DNA of 64,000 nucleotides, from assembly GCF_000383595.1 (NCBI RefSeq), contig NZ_KB911581.1, positions 7,275,519-7,339,518 on the forward strand. The letters run 5' to 3'. Positions within the stretch are counted from its first letter, which is position 1. The number at the start of each line of letters is the position of its first letter. Of the stretch, positions 7,541-15,976 are shown one piece after another. The position numbers and the translations under genes are program-made. Origin of the DNA: Streptomyces bottropensis ATCC 25435 (GTDB taxonomy: Bacteria > Actinomycetota > Actinomycetes > Streptomycetales > Streptomycetaceae). The notes under the pieces were generated by a model. The model worked only from the letters and a program-made list of their open reading frames with translations, did not search any database and was not told the DNA's origin.

Positions 7541-9841
7541 TCAGTCCCGTCGGATCAACTCCGGGTCGATCCGTCGCCCGACGAGAGGCAGCGCCCCGGC
7601 AGCGGCCACCGCCACCGCCCCGACCGCGCAGGCCAGCAGCAGGGGGACCCCGGCGCCGTCCCAGTAGATGGCCCCGCCGCCGGTCACGAGATAGCTGGAC
7701 TCGGCGAGCTTGCCCAGCACCACGGCCAGAGCGAGACCTACGGCCAAGGGCACGACCACTTGGGCGACCTGGACGGTGCGCAGAGTGCGCGGCCGGGCGC
7801 CGAGCAGCGACAGCGCGGTGACCTGGGGCTTCCGCTCCACGGCACGGTCCGTGGCGGCCACCAGGTAGGCGGCGACCCCGATGATCAGCCCCAGGACCAT
7901 ACCGATGCCCAGAAGGCTCTTCACCACGGTGATCTGCTGAAGAGAGGTGACGACGACCCCCGGCGTCCCGACCTCCGTGGTGGGGTCCACACCACCGATA
8001 CCGTCGAGCACCGCGCGGACGGTTTCGGGGGCGGAGCTGCTGAGGAGGGTGAGAGTGGCGACGTCGGGGCGGTGGTCAGCGGGGATCGCGGACGGGGGGA
8101 GGAGTACAGAACCGCTGTGGAAAACCGGGAGACCGTAGTCGTCGCTGTAGCGGAGCACTTCATCCGGCACTTTCACCTGCATCACACGGCGTTGCCCTTC
8201 GTGTCGCAGGTCGAAGGGGAAGCGTGCCCCTAGCTTGGGAAGCTCTGTCGCGACCTGCTTCGGGTCCCACAACAGCATGGGTCGGCCGTCCACACAGCCG
8301 TCGACTTTCCGCACCATGCTCCGAAATTGCGCACACGTGGCGACCACCGCTTCGAGAGTCGGCTCCCAGCGGTCGATGTCGGAGCTCGACCGCGAACGCA
8401 TGACGACCGCGTGCCCTCGAACCCCCTTCACCTCCTCCCATGCTCGCTGCCGGTCAGCCGTGGTGCCCGCAAGTGGGATGTCGTATGCCTGGACTGGGGA
8501 GGTGTTTTTGGAGACCTGGTCCAGTTCGATCAGGACCCCCTGCACCAGCGACGCGGCGAAAACCAACATCACCAGACCGGTAGCCACTCGCAAAGCGCCA
8601 CCGGGTTCCGTCTCGTTGCGTCGCATGGCCAGGCCGAGGGAGACCGAGTGAGTGGTGCGGGCCACCCACTGCGAAAGAGTCCGCGAGAAGACCGGCAACA
8701 TCATTACGAGCCCGATTCCCACCAGAACAACCGCGAGGGGCATGAGGATTGAGGAGACCTCCGTGTCCCGGGGAGCATTGCCCGTCGCACCGGCCACGCA
8801 GTACCCGACCACGATGGCCATACCCGGGACCAGTGGAAGCAGCCCCCACTTTCCGGGCGCCCTCTCCACAGCACTCCGCCGAGCAGCCAGCGGGTTCGCG
8901 GCTGCCTTCTTCGCACTGGCTCGGCCCACGAACCACGCGAGGGTCGGACAGCCGAGGAGGCAGACCAAGGCCGTGGGCAGAGACAAGGAGCCGTCCGACG
9001 GGTACCACTTGAAGCCCGGCACTCCCACTCGTGCGACGAGTTGATTGGAGACCTCGTAGATGCCGAGACCGAGCGCGGCGCCCAGCAAGGCCGCCGCGAC
9101 TGTCTCGGCAGCGTTGACTCGCTGGGTGCCCTTCCTGCTCAGTCCCAGCAGTCGCAGCGCGGCCAACCGCCGGGTGCGTGCGGCGGCGGAGAGTCGGGCA
9201 CACACTGAGAGGAAGACGGCCAAGGGCAACAAGACAACGCCTGCAAGAGTGAAGCGGACGATGTCGAGCGTTGAAGGCTCCACTGTGGGCCAGTCGGCGC
9301 CCTCTCTGCCGAAGAACGCCACGGGATCACTGCCACCATTTAGTTCGTCCCGCTCTACACCGACGTACGCGTACAACTCGTCTGGGTGAGCGAGCCCATG
9401 TGCACCGATGGTCCCCTGCTCGTCGCCCGGTAGAAGTAGAGCCAAACCCGGCTCTCGCCGGAGCTCCTTACTCAGTCGTGGTGAGACGAACAGCTCGCCA
9501 GGACCGGGGAGTTCTTTAAGGCCGGGCGGTGGCTCGACCGGCTTGTCACCCCGCGCGAGAAAAACACGGGTCATGGGTTCCGAACCGTAAGGATCCGTCC
9601 TGATCAATTCGAAGGAGCTTCCTTCGGACATAAGGCAGGCGAATCGCTTCGGATCTTTGACGCAACCCGGTTCACGCGCCGCCTTGCGCCCGTCCTGCGC
9701 CGCCAGAATCCCGGGGATCGTGAGAACGATGGCCAGGCAACTCACTCCAACGGCACTCCCCGCGACCATGAGCAGGAAGCGCACACGACTACCCCTACCG
9801 GCTCCCATCAGCAGCCTGAGGCCCAGGACGAGTTCCCTCAC
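7541..9841 (-). CDS. FtsX/MacB-like ABC transporter permease
   Basis: The protein has 766 residues. ATG at 9841 overlaps the ATPase stop. An N-terminal membrane anchor (about 20-45) is followed by an extracytoplasmic region, a block of membrane helices (about 205-360), a second long extracytoplasmic region (about 440-620) and a C-terminal helix block with the FtsX signature (GIGMVLGLIIGVAAYLVAAT, then RTLRTVQVAQVVVPL). This duplicated plan belongs to permeases that couple ATP hydrolysis to work on extracytoplasmic lipids or peptides, often export or self-protection. Codons such as AGT, ACT and GTT are commoner here than in the neighbours, pointing to transfer. It forms an operon with the ATPase and a secreted protein. 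The substrate is unknown. Confidence 0.85.
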   Translation of the reverse strand: MRELVLGLRLLMGAGRGSRVRFLLMVAGSAVGVSCLAIVLTIPGILAAQDGRKAAREPGCVKDPKRFACLMSEGSSFELIRTDPYGSEPMTRVFLARGDKPVEPPPGLKELPGPGELFVSPRLSKELRREPGLALLLPGDEQGTIGAHGLAHPDELYAYVGVERDELNGGSDPVAFFGREGADWPTVEPSTLDIVRFTLAGVVLLPLAVFLSVCARLSAAARTRRLAALRLLGLSRKGTQRVNAAETVAAALLGAALGLGIYEVSNQLVARVGVPGFKWYPSDGSLSLPTALVCLLGCPTLAWFVGRASAKKAAANPLAARRSAVERAPGKWGLLPLVPGMAIVVGYCVAGATGNAPRDTEVSSILMPLAVVLVGIGLVMMLPVFSRTLSQWVARTTHSVSLGLAMRRNETEPGGALRVATGLVMLVFAASLVQGVLIELDQVSKNTSPVQAYDIPLAGTTADRQRAWEEVKGVRGHAVVMRSRSSSDIDRWEPTLEAVVATCAQFRSMVRKVDGCVDGRPMLLWDPKQVATELPKLGARFPFDLRHEGQRRVMQVKVPDEVLRYSDDYGLPVFHSGSVLLPPSAIPADHRPDVATLTLLSSSAPETVRAVLDGIGGVDPTTEVGTPGVVVTSLQQITVVKSLLGIGMVLGLIIGVAAYLVAATDRAVERKPQVTALSLLGARPRTLRTVQVAQVVVPLAVGLALAVVLGKLAESSYLVTGGGAIYWDGAGVPLLLACAVGAVAVAAAGALPLVGRRIDPELIRRD

Positions 9842-10524
9842 GATGCCTCCCTCACCTGAGCCGAGAGAACGCCGTCGCGCATCGTGTACCGACTATCCGC
9901 ACGGGCCGCCACCTCGGAGTCGTGCGTCACCAGCACCACCGCAGTTCCTTGCGCACGAGCGAGGGTCAGGAACTCGTCCAGTACTGCCGTGGCGTTAGCA
10001 CTGTCCAACGAACCGGTCGGCTCGTCGGCGAAGACCACCGCAGGGCTGTGTACCAGGGCACGGGCCACTGCAATGCGCTGGTTCTGGCCTCCAGACACCT
10101 GAGAAGGTCGCCGCTCTCGCAGGTCCGCCAGCCCCAGCCGCCCCAGCACCTCGCCGGCGGCAGCAAGAGCCTCTTTTTTACGCTGTCCGGCAAGCCGCAA
10201 GGGCAGTGCCGTGTTCTCCTCCACTGTCAACTCGGGCAGCAGTTCGCCGTATTGAAAGACGAACCCGAATCGTTCCCGACGGAGCTCACTGAGTGTCTCG
10301 TCGTCGAGATCACCGAGCGAGCGTCCCTCGAAACAGACTTTCCCCCGGGCCACGGGCAAGACCCCGGCCAAGCAGTACAGAAGTGAGGACTTCCCTGAGC
10401 CACTCTGTCCAGTAATCGCAACAACTTCCCCCCGACTCAGGGAGATGTCGGCGTCCTTAACCGCGAGAGTCTCACCGTAGAGAAGGTCGACTCCCCTGGC
10501 GAACAGGACTTCTGACGTCTTGAT
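9838..10524 (-). CDS. ABC transporter ATPase (LolD/MacB type) lacking a canonical start codon
   Basis: The conserved domain is complete: Walker A (GQSGSGKSSLL) at about 10387-10410, Q loop, signature SGGQNQR, Walker B (VVFADEPTGSLD) and H loop (VLVTHD). The frame opens after a stop at 10534-10536 and contains no ATG, GTG or TTG until TTG at 10371, which lies downstream of Walker A and would give a dead protein. The best ribosome site is AGGGG six bases before ATC at 10524; ATT at 10530 and CTG at 10506 are other non-standard options. From ATC the protein has 228 residues, normal for the family. A frameshift or sequence error near the start cannot be excluded. The stop overlaps the permease start. 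It should energise that permease. Confidence 0.75.
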   Translation of the reverse strand: MKTSEVLFARGVDLLYGETLAVKDADISLSRGEVVAITGQSGSGKSSLLYCLAGVLPVARGKVCFEGRSLGDLDDETLSELRRERFGFVFQYGELLPELTVEENTALPLRLAGQRKKEALAAAGEVLGRLGLADLRERRPSQVSGGQNQRIAVARALVHSPAVVFADEPTGSLDSANATAVLDEFLTLARAQGTAVVLVTHDSEVAARADSRYTMRDGVLSAQVREAS

Positions 10525-10588
10525 CTCAATCCCCTAGGAAGATCACGGGTCCACGCGGGGTCGCCTGGACTGTGGATGCCAGATGAGC

Positions 10589-11008
10589 TCAGTCGAGCAC
10601 GTACGAGAAGCTCTTGGTGGGCGAACAATTGTCCGGCCGAAGAGACCCGCGGTCACGACACACCCGCAGTTCCGCGTTGTCCGTGTACTGCTGTGCTCCG
10701 CTCCAGTCCGAGTGCCGCACGCGCACCGTGCGCCGCTGCTTCCCGTAGTACCGGGCCCACCCGTGCCCCTCGACCCTGACCTGCACATAGACGTTGTGAC
10801 CGTCACTGGCGTTGGCGTCCCTCAGCAACCCGGACCACTCGAAGGACCCGTGGTTGGTTCCCGGCGGATTGAACTGGTAGCGCCCCTGCGAGAATTCGGC
10901 ACCTCGCGTCGTGACCTTCGGAATGCTTCCGTGTTGCTCCGCAAGCGCAACCCCAGCCCCGGTGAGAAGCAACCCCGCAGCCACCATCCCGACCAACGAC
11001 TTCTTCAT
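10589..11008 (-). CDS. Small secreted protein encoded with the ABC transporter
   Basis: The protein has 139 residues from ATG at 11008, with GGAGGGG upstream. It has a clear Sec signal peptide (MKKSLVGMVAAGLLLTGAG, cleavage after ALA near residue 23). The mature part is a compact, Gly/Arg/Trp-containing domain with beta-strand character and a Cys pair (CRDRGSLRPDNC) that could form a disulfide. No family was recognised. It precedes the ATPase by about 60 bp on the same strand, so it is probably the first gene of the operon. It may be the transported molecule, a receptor, or a toxin guarded by the transporter. These are inferences. Confidence 0.75.
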   Translation of the reverse strand: MKKSLVGMVAAGLLLTGAGVALAEQHGSIPKVTTRGAEFSQGRYQFNPPGTNHGSFEWSGLLRDANASDGHNVYVQVRVEGHGWARYYGKQRRTVRVRHSDWSGAQQYTDNAELRVCRDRGSLRPDNCSPTKSFSYVLD

Positions 11009-11149
11009 ACGCCCCTCCGTAACCACCGGCGGCCCCAACGACCACCACTAACTACGGAATGTAACGCTTCGAGTGCGAAGAGAAACGATTGATCTACCTA
11101 AGCACCACCGAAACAGGTGATCTTGAAGCACTCCCCCCGCGCAACCAAA

Positions 11150-11181
11150 AGGGCGGCACCCCCCGCACGGGATGCCGCCCT
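11150..11181 (-). terminator. Rho-independent terminator of ppdK
   Basis: Inverted repeat AGGGCGGCA (11150-11158) and TGCCGCCCT (11173-11181). Read on the minus strand the stem is followed by TTTTGG, giving a proper T-tract. It lies 82 bp beyond the ppdK stop and separates it from the secreted-protein operon. Confidence 0.85.
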
Positions 11182-11262
11182 CTTCGTGATCCGGAACCGC
11201 CGCCCATCGGTGAGGGTCGGTCGGGGACGAGTGGTGGTTCCGGGGTATGTGGCCGTCCGGGC

Positions 11263-14010
11263 TCAGCGGTGGTCGCTGCCTGTGGACTGCGAGGCCGCGC
11301 GGCCGGCCTCCAGGCGGGCGACCGGGATGCGGAAGGGGGAGCAGGAGACGTAGTCGAGGCCCACCTCGTGGAAGAAGTGGACGGACTCCGGGTCACCGCC
11401 GTGCTCACCGCAGACGCCGAGCTTGAGGTCGGGGCGGGTCGCACGGCCCGCCTGCACCGCCAGCTCGACCAGGGAGCCCACGCCGTCCTTGTCGATCGTC
11501 TCGAACGGGCTGACGCCGAAGATGCCCTTCTCCAGGTAGGCCGTGAAGAAGGAGGCCTCGACGTCGTCGCGGCTGAAGCCCCACACCGTCTGGGTCAGGT
11601 CGTTCGTGCCGAAGGAGAAGAACTCCGCCGCCTCCGCGATCTGACCGGCCGTGAGCGCGGCGCGCGGCAGCTCGATCATCGTGCCGATCGACAGCTTCAG
11701 CGACACCCCCGTCGCCGCCTCGACCTCCGCGATCACCGCGTCCGCCTCCTCGCGGACGATCTCCAGCTCCTGGACCGTGCCGACGAGCGGGATCATGATC
11801 TCGGCGCGCGGGTCGCCCTTGGCGTTCTTCCGCTCGGCCGCCGCCTCAGCGATGGCCCGCACCTGCATGGTGAAGAGACCGGGGATCACCAGGCCGAGGC
11901 GCACACCCCGCAGGCCCAGCATCGGGTTCTGCTCGTGCAGGCGGTGGACGGCCTGCAGCAGGCGCAGCTCGTTCTCGTGGGGCTCCTGGCGGGACTCCGC
12001 GAGGGCCACGCGGACCGAGAGCTCGGTGATGTCGGGCAGGAACTCGTGCAGCGGCGGGTCGAGGAGACGCACCGTCACCGGCAGGCCGTCCATCGCGGAG
12101 AAGAGTTCGACGAAGTCCTGCTTCTGGAGCGGGAGCAGCGCCTTCAGGGAATCCTCGCGCTCGACCTGCGTGTCGGCCAGGATGAGGCGTTCGACCAGTT
12201 CGCGACGGTCGCCGAGGAACATGTGCTCCGTACGGCACAGGCCGATGCCCTGGGCACCGAAGCGGCGGGCGCGCAGCGCGTCCTCGGCGTTGTCGGCGTT
12301 GGCGCGGACGCGGAGCCGGCGCTTGCGGTCCGCGAAGGCCATGATCCGGTGGACGGCCTCGACCAGTTCGTCGGCGTCGTTGGCGCCGGCGTGCATGCGG
12401 CCCTCGAAGTACTCGACGACCGGGGACGGGACGACCGGGACCTCACCCAGGTAGACCTTGCCGGACGAGCCGTCGATGGAGATGAGGTCGCCCTCCTCCA
12501 CCACATGGCCGCCGGGGACGGTCATCCGCCGGCGCTTGGTGTCGACCTCCAGCTCCTCCGCGCCGCACACACACGTCTTGCCCATGCCGCGCGCGACCAC
12601 GGCCGCGTGGGAGGTCTTGCCGCCGCGCGAGGTGAGGATGCCCTCGGCCGCGATCATGCCGTCGAGGTCGTCGGGGTTGGTCTCACGGCGGACCAGGATG
12701 ACCTTCTCGCCCGAACGCGACCATTTCACGGCCGTGTACGAGTCGAAGACCGCCTTGCCGACCGCCGCTCCCGGGGAGGCGGCGATGCCGCGGCCGACCT
12801 GTGCGACCTTCGCGTCCTCGTCGAAACGGGGGAACATCAGCTGGGCGAGCTGGGCGCCCGTCACCCGCTGCAGGGCCTCCGCCTCGTCGATCAGGCCCTG
12901 GTCGACGAGTTGCGTGGCGATCCGGAAGGCCGCGCCGGCGGTCCGCTTGCCCACGCGCGTCTGCAGCATCCACAGCTGGCCGCGCTCGATGGTGAACTCG
13001 ATGTCGCAGAGATCCTTGTAGTGGTTCTCCAGGGTCTCCATGATCTGCATCAGCTGGTCGTACGACTTCTTGTCGATCGCCTCCAGCTCCGCCAGCGGGA
13101 CGGTGTTGCGGATGCCCGCCACCACGTCCTCGCCCTGCGCGTTCTGGAGGTAGTCGCCGTAGACGCCCTGGTGGCCGGAGGCGGGGTCGCGGGTGAAGGC
13201 GACGCCCGTGCCGGAGTCGGGGCCCAGGTTGCCGAAGACCATCGAGCAGACGTTGACCGCCGTGCCGAGGTCGCCGGGGATGCGCTCCTGACGGCGGTAG
13301 AGCTTGGCGCGGTCGGTGTTCCAGGAGTCGAAGACCGCGTGGATGGCGAGGTCCATCTGCTCGCGCGGGTCCTGCGGGAAGTCCCGGCCGGCCTCGGTCT
13401 TGACGATCTTCTTGAACTTGGTGACGAGCTTCTTGAGGTCGGCCGCCTCCAGTTCGGTGTCGACGACGACCTTCTTGGCCGTCTTCGCCGCCTCCAGCGC
13501 CTCCTCGAAGAGGTCGCCGTCGACGCCGAGGACCGTCTTGCCGAACATCTGGATGAGCCGGCGGTAGGAGTCCCAGGCGAAGCGCTCGTCGCCGGCCTGC
13601 CGGGCGAGGCCCTGCACCGACTTGTCGGAGAGGCCGATGTTGAGGACCGTGTCCATCATTCCGGGCATCGAGAACTTCGCGCCGGAGCGGACCGAGACGA
13701 GGAGCGGGTCGTCGGCCTGGCCGAGCTTCTTGCCCATCTTCTCTTCGAGCGCGGCGAGGTGGGAGGTGACCTCGTCACGCAGTGCCGCGGGTTCGTCGCC
13801 GCTGTCGAGGTAGACCTTGCACGCCTCGGTGGTGATGGTGAAGCCGGGAGGCACGGGGAGACCGAGGTTGGTCATCTCGGCGAGGTTCGCACCCTTGCCG
13901 CCGAGGAGGTCCTTGAGGTCCTTGTTGCCTTCGGTGAAGTCATAAACAAACTTCACGTCCTCAACGCTCTGAGCTACGTGGCCTACGTGGGGATCTTTGT
14001 TTTCCGACAC
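11263..14010 (-). CDS. ppdK: Pyruvate, phosphate dikinase
   Basis: The protein has 915 residues, the normal size. GTG at 14010 was chosen over farther upstream starts because AAGGAG lies nine bases before it and the conserved sequence begins here (SENKDPHVGHVAQSV, then FVYDFTEGNKDLKDLLGGKG). Domains in order are the nucleotide-binding domain, the swivelling phosphohistidine domain with the catalytic His in GGKTSHAAVVARGMG, and the PEP/pyruvate TIM barrel ending GVCGEHGGDP. The enzyme converts pyruvate, ATP and phosphate to phosphoenolpyruvate, AMP and pyrophosphate. It is cytoplasmic and serves gluconeogenesis or anaplerosis. It is monocistronic, ended by the hairpin at 11150-11181, and has paired palindromes upstream. 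Confidence 0.97.
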   Translation of the reverse strand: MSENKDPHVGHVAQSVEDVKFVYDFTEGNKDLKDLLGGKGANLAEMTNLGLPVPPGFTITTEACKVYLDSGDEPAALRDEVTSHLAALEEKMGKKLGQADDPLLVSVRSGAKFSMPGMMDTVLNIGLSDKSVQGLARQAGDERFAWDSYRRLIQMFGKTVLGVDGDLFEEALEAAKTAKKVVVDTELEAADLKKLVTKFKKIVKTEAGRDFPQDPREQMDLAIHAVFDSWNTDRAKLYRRQERIPGDLGTAVNVCSMVFGNLGPDSGTGVAFTRDPASGHQGVYGDYLQNAQGEDVVAGIRNTVPLAELEAIDKKSYDQLMQIMETLENHYKDLCDIEFTIERGQLWMLQTRVGKRTAGAAFRIATQLVDQGLIDEAEALQRVTGAQLAQLMFPRFDEDAKVAQVGRGIAASPGAAVGKAVFDSYTAVKWSRSGEKVILVRRETNPDDLDGMIAAEGILTSRGGKTSHAAVVARGMGKTCVCGAEELEVDTKRRRMTVPGGHVVEEGDLISIDGSSGKVYLGEVPVVPSPVVEYFEGRMHAGANDADELVEAVHRIMAFADRKRRLRVRANADNAEDALRARRFGAQGIGLCRTEHMFLGDRRELVERLILADTQVEREDSLKALLPLQKQDFVELFSAMDGLPVTVRLLDPPLHEFLPDITELSVRVALAESRQEPHENELRLLQAVHRLHEQNPMLGLRGVRLGLVIPGLFTMQVRAIAEAAAERKNAKGDPRAEIMIPLVGTVQELEIVREEADAVIAEVEAATGVSLKLSIGTMIELPRAALTAGQIAEAAEFFSFGTNDLTQTVWGFSRDDVEASFFTAYLEKGIFGVSPFETIDKDGVGSLVELAVQAGRATRPDLKLGVCGEHGGDPESVHFFHEVGLDYVSCSPFRIPVARLEAGRAASQSTGSDHR

Positions 14011-14211
14011 AGGTCCCAACTCCTTGAGGACGCGGTGGCTGCCCTGACGGCCAGGAACATACCCAGATCGAAGGCTCCTGGGTACGTCCACTTGCGCGTC
14101 ATGCGCCTGTAACCACCCGTCCGCCAGGACATCGAAAGTCAAGGCTTGGCAAGGAACAGCGCCGCGATGTGTTCACCTCTTTAACGCGACCCAGCCCGCC
14201 AGGCCTGCAAA

Positions 14212-14227
14212 GCGCTCACCTGAGCGC
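14212..14227. promoter_or_regulatory. Palindrome CGCTCA-NN-TGAGCG, copy 1 (upstream of ppdK)
   Basis: GCGCTCACCTGAGCGC has 7-bp arms around CC. The same 14-bp core recurs at 14314-14327, exactly 101 bp farther from ppdK. It lies about 200 bp upstream of the ppdK start. A dimeric regulator site is the natural reading; the regulator is not known. Confidence 0.5.
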
Positions 14228-14261
14228 CATTCGGCACGCCTGAGTTCGCTCGATGAACGAT

Positions 14262-14290
14262 CAAAGGGTGGCACGGAGTGCCACCCTTTG
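14262..14290. terminator. Perfect 13-bp hairpin between ROK gene and ppdK
   Basis: CAAAGGGTGGCAC (14262-14274) pairs without mismatch with 14278-14290 across a 3-base loop. It sits between the two identical palindromes. On either strand it ends in CCCTTTG, a weak T-tract. It may stop read-through from the ROK gene or act as a regulatory structure. Confidence 0.6.
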
Positions 14291-14313
14291 AAGTCGCGGA
14301 ACCGCCCATGAAT

Positions 14314-14327
14314 CGCTCATCTGAGCG
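14314..14327. promoter_or_regulatory. Palindrome CGCTCA-NN-TGAGCG, copy 2
   Basis: CGCTCATCTGAGCG, six-base arms identical to the copy at 14213-14226. Together the two copies flank the 13-bp hairpin symmetrically. Confidence 0.5.
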
Positions 14328-14450
14328 GAAGCCCTATCAGAGGTGGCGAGAATCACGCCCTCCGGGCAGCCGGGATTTCACCATGCGGACCAGCGCTCGG
14401 GACGGAAACACGCTCGTCATCCCGTCCCGTCATACGAGTCCGGCCGCTCG

Positions 14451-14540
14451 GGTCCGGTCACAGGGGTCCGGTGTCCGGTCACAGGGGCCCGGTCGTAGGG
14501 GTCCGGTCGTAGGGGTCCGGTCACTCGGTCCGGTCGTACG
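14451..14540. repeat. Imperfect tandem repeats of a GGTCCGGTCGTAGGG-like unit
   Basis: About six degenerate 15-16-bp copies lie in the non-coding gap after the ROK gene stop. Nothing coding is visible between 14143 and 14599 apart from the palindromes, hairpin and this repeat. Confidence 0.6.
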
Positions 14541-14599
14541 CGTCACCACGGCCGGAGTGGCGAGGGCGGGCCCGTCGGCCCGGGAGGGCTGCGCCCGCC

Positions 14600-15820
14600 T
14601 CACACCCCCAGCGCCGCCAGCCGTTCCTCGGCGCGCTCCGGCGCGTACAAGTACTCGACGACCTGTGCCGCCGCCCCGACGAGGCCCGCCCGCTCCCCCA
14701 GCCGGGAGGTCACCACGTCCAGGTGGGCCGTGGAGCGGGGCAGGGCGCGCTGGTAGAGCAGTTCGCGGACACCGGTGAGGAAGGGGGTTCCGGCCAGATC
14801 TCCGGCGATCATCAGAACGCCCGGGTTCAGCAGCGTCACCACCGTCGCCAGCACGTCCCCGACGACCCGGCCCGCCTCCCGCGCGAGCGCGGTCGCGCCC
14901 GGATGCCCGGCGGCCAGCAGGTCGCGTACGTCCGAGCCGGAGGCCGTCGGCAACCCCGCCTCCGCCAGCCGTCGCGCCACGGCGCCGCCGCTCGCGACCG
15001 CCGCGAGACAGCCGTACGAGCCGCACTTGCACAGCGCGTCCGCGCCCTGCGGGACCCGGATGTGGCCGATGTCGCCGGCGCCGCCGTCGATGCCCCGGTA
15101 TATCGAACCCCCGACCACCACGCCCGCCCCGATGCCCGTGGACACCTTGACCAGCGCGAAGGCCGAGCAGTCGGCGTAACCGGTGCGCTGTTCGCCGTAC
15201 GCCATGAGGTTGGCGTCGTTGTCGACGAGGACCGGGACGCCGGCCGGGCCGGAGGCGTGTTCGGTGAAGGCGCGGGCCAGCCGGCCTCTTATGTCGTAGC
15301 CGTCCCAGCCGGGCATGATCGGGGGCTGGACGACGCGGCCGGTGTCGCTGTCGACGGGGCCGGGCACGGCGAGGCCGATGCCGCAGACCGCGTGCGCCGG
15401 GCGCCCCTCCTTCGCGAGCAACTCGGCGAACCAGCGCCCCAGTTCGTCCAGTACGGCGTCGGGGCCCTCGTCGATGACCAGGGTGCCGGTGTGTTCCGCC
15501 TGGATCTCGCCGGTGAGGGAGACGAGGGCGGCGCGGGCGTGGCGGGTGTCGAGGTCGGCGGCGAGGACGAGGGCGTGCGCGTCGTCGAACTCCAGGGTGA
15601 TGGAAGGGCGTCCGCCGAGCGGGGAGTCGACGGGGCCGCCGGCGCCCTCGCGGAGCCAGCCCGCGCGGAAGAGACGGTCCAGACGCTGGCCGACGGTCGC
15701 CCGGGACAGGCCGGTGGCCTGCTGGAGCGCGCCACGGGTGGTGGCCCGGCCGCTGCGGACCAGCTCCAGCAGATCTCCGGCACCGGCATGACTGCCCACC
15801 CTCACGGCCCTTCTGCTCAT
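14600..15820 (-). CDS. ROK-family transcriptional repressor
   Basis: The protein has 406 residues from ATG at 15820, the first start before the conserved DNA-binding domain; its ribosome site is weak. It has an N-terminal winged helix (residues about 12-75, with RGALQQATGLSRATVGQRLDRL split across the helix-turn-helix), then a sugar-kinase-like domain with VLVDNDANLMAYGE and the ROK signature. The zinc-knuckle CKCGSYGC is present, but the following Glu found in most ROK proteins is replaced by Ala. Such proteins repress carbohydrate genes and release DNA on binding a sugar. It is divergent from the GH63-like and debranching-enzyme genes, which are the likely targets. Confidence 0.9.
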   Translation of the reverse strand: MSRRAVRVGSHAGAGDLLELVRSGRATTRGALQQATGLSRATVGQRLDRLFRAGWLREGAGGPVDSPLGGRPSITLEFDDAHALVLAADLDTRHARAALVSLTGEIQAEHTGTLVIDEGPDAVLDELGRWFAELLAKEGRPAHAVCGIGLAVPGPVDSDTGRVVQPPIMPGWDGYDIRGRLARAFTEHASGPAGVPVLVDNDANLMAYGEQRTGYADCSAFALVKVSTGIGAGVVVGGSIYRGIDGGAGDIGHIRVPQGADALCKCGSYGCLAAVASGGAVARRLAEAGLPTASGSDVRDLLAAGHPGATALAREAGRVVGDVLATVVTLLNPGVLMIAGDLAGTPFLTGVRELLYQRALPRSTAHLDVVTSRLGERAGLVGAAAQVVEYLYAPERAEERLAALGV

Positions 15821-15878
15821 GCCGCCATTGTCGCGGCCCCTACGGACATTCACTCCCGCGCACCCTCTTGCGTTCACC

Positions 15879-15901
15879 AACTCTGCATTACATATTGAGT
15901 T
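15879..15901. promoter_or_regulatory. Candidate ROK operator between divergent genes
   Basis: Inverted repeat AACTC (15879-15883) and GAGTT (15897-15901) in an unusually AT-rich 156-bp intergenic region that also holds TACATATTG and GTTAAGTAG. It is well placed to control both the repressor and the hydrolase gene. Confidence 0.35.
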
Positions 15902-15976
15902 TTGCGTGTTAAGTAGACGTAACCCTACGGTAGCTACTGCCGAACCCGTCGGCACCTTGCTCTCCAGGAGCCCTGC

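Noticed and set aside
10171..10180. A-run in the ABC ATPase gene as a programmed frameshift site
   Set aside because: The frame stays open and in register through it (QRKKEALA), so no shift is needed.
10589..11008. Lactococcin 972-type bacteriocin
   Set aside because: The architecture with an FtsX-like permease is similar, but the characteristic Trp/Tyr/His pattern of that family is not present.
11089..14112. A 1007-codon open frame opposite ppdK
   Set aside because: It mirrors ppdK codons, has Asp/Gly/Arg/Leu-rich shadow composition and no domain. ppdK is certain.
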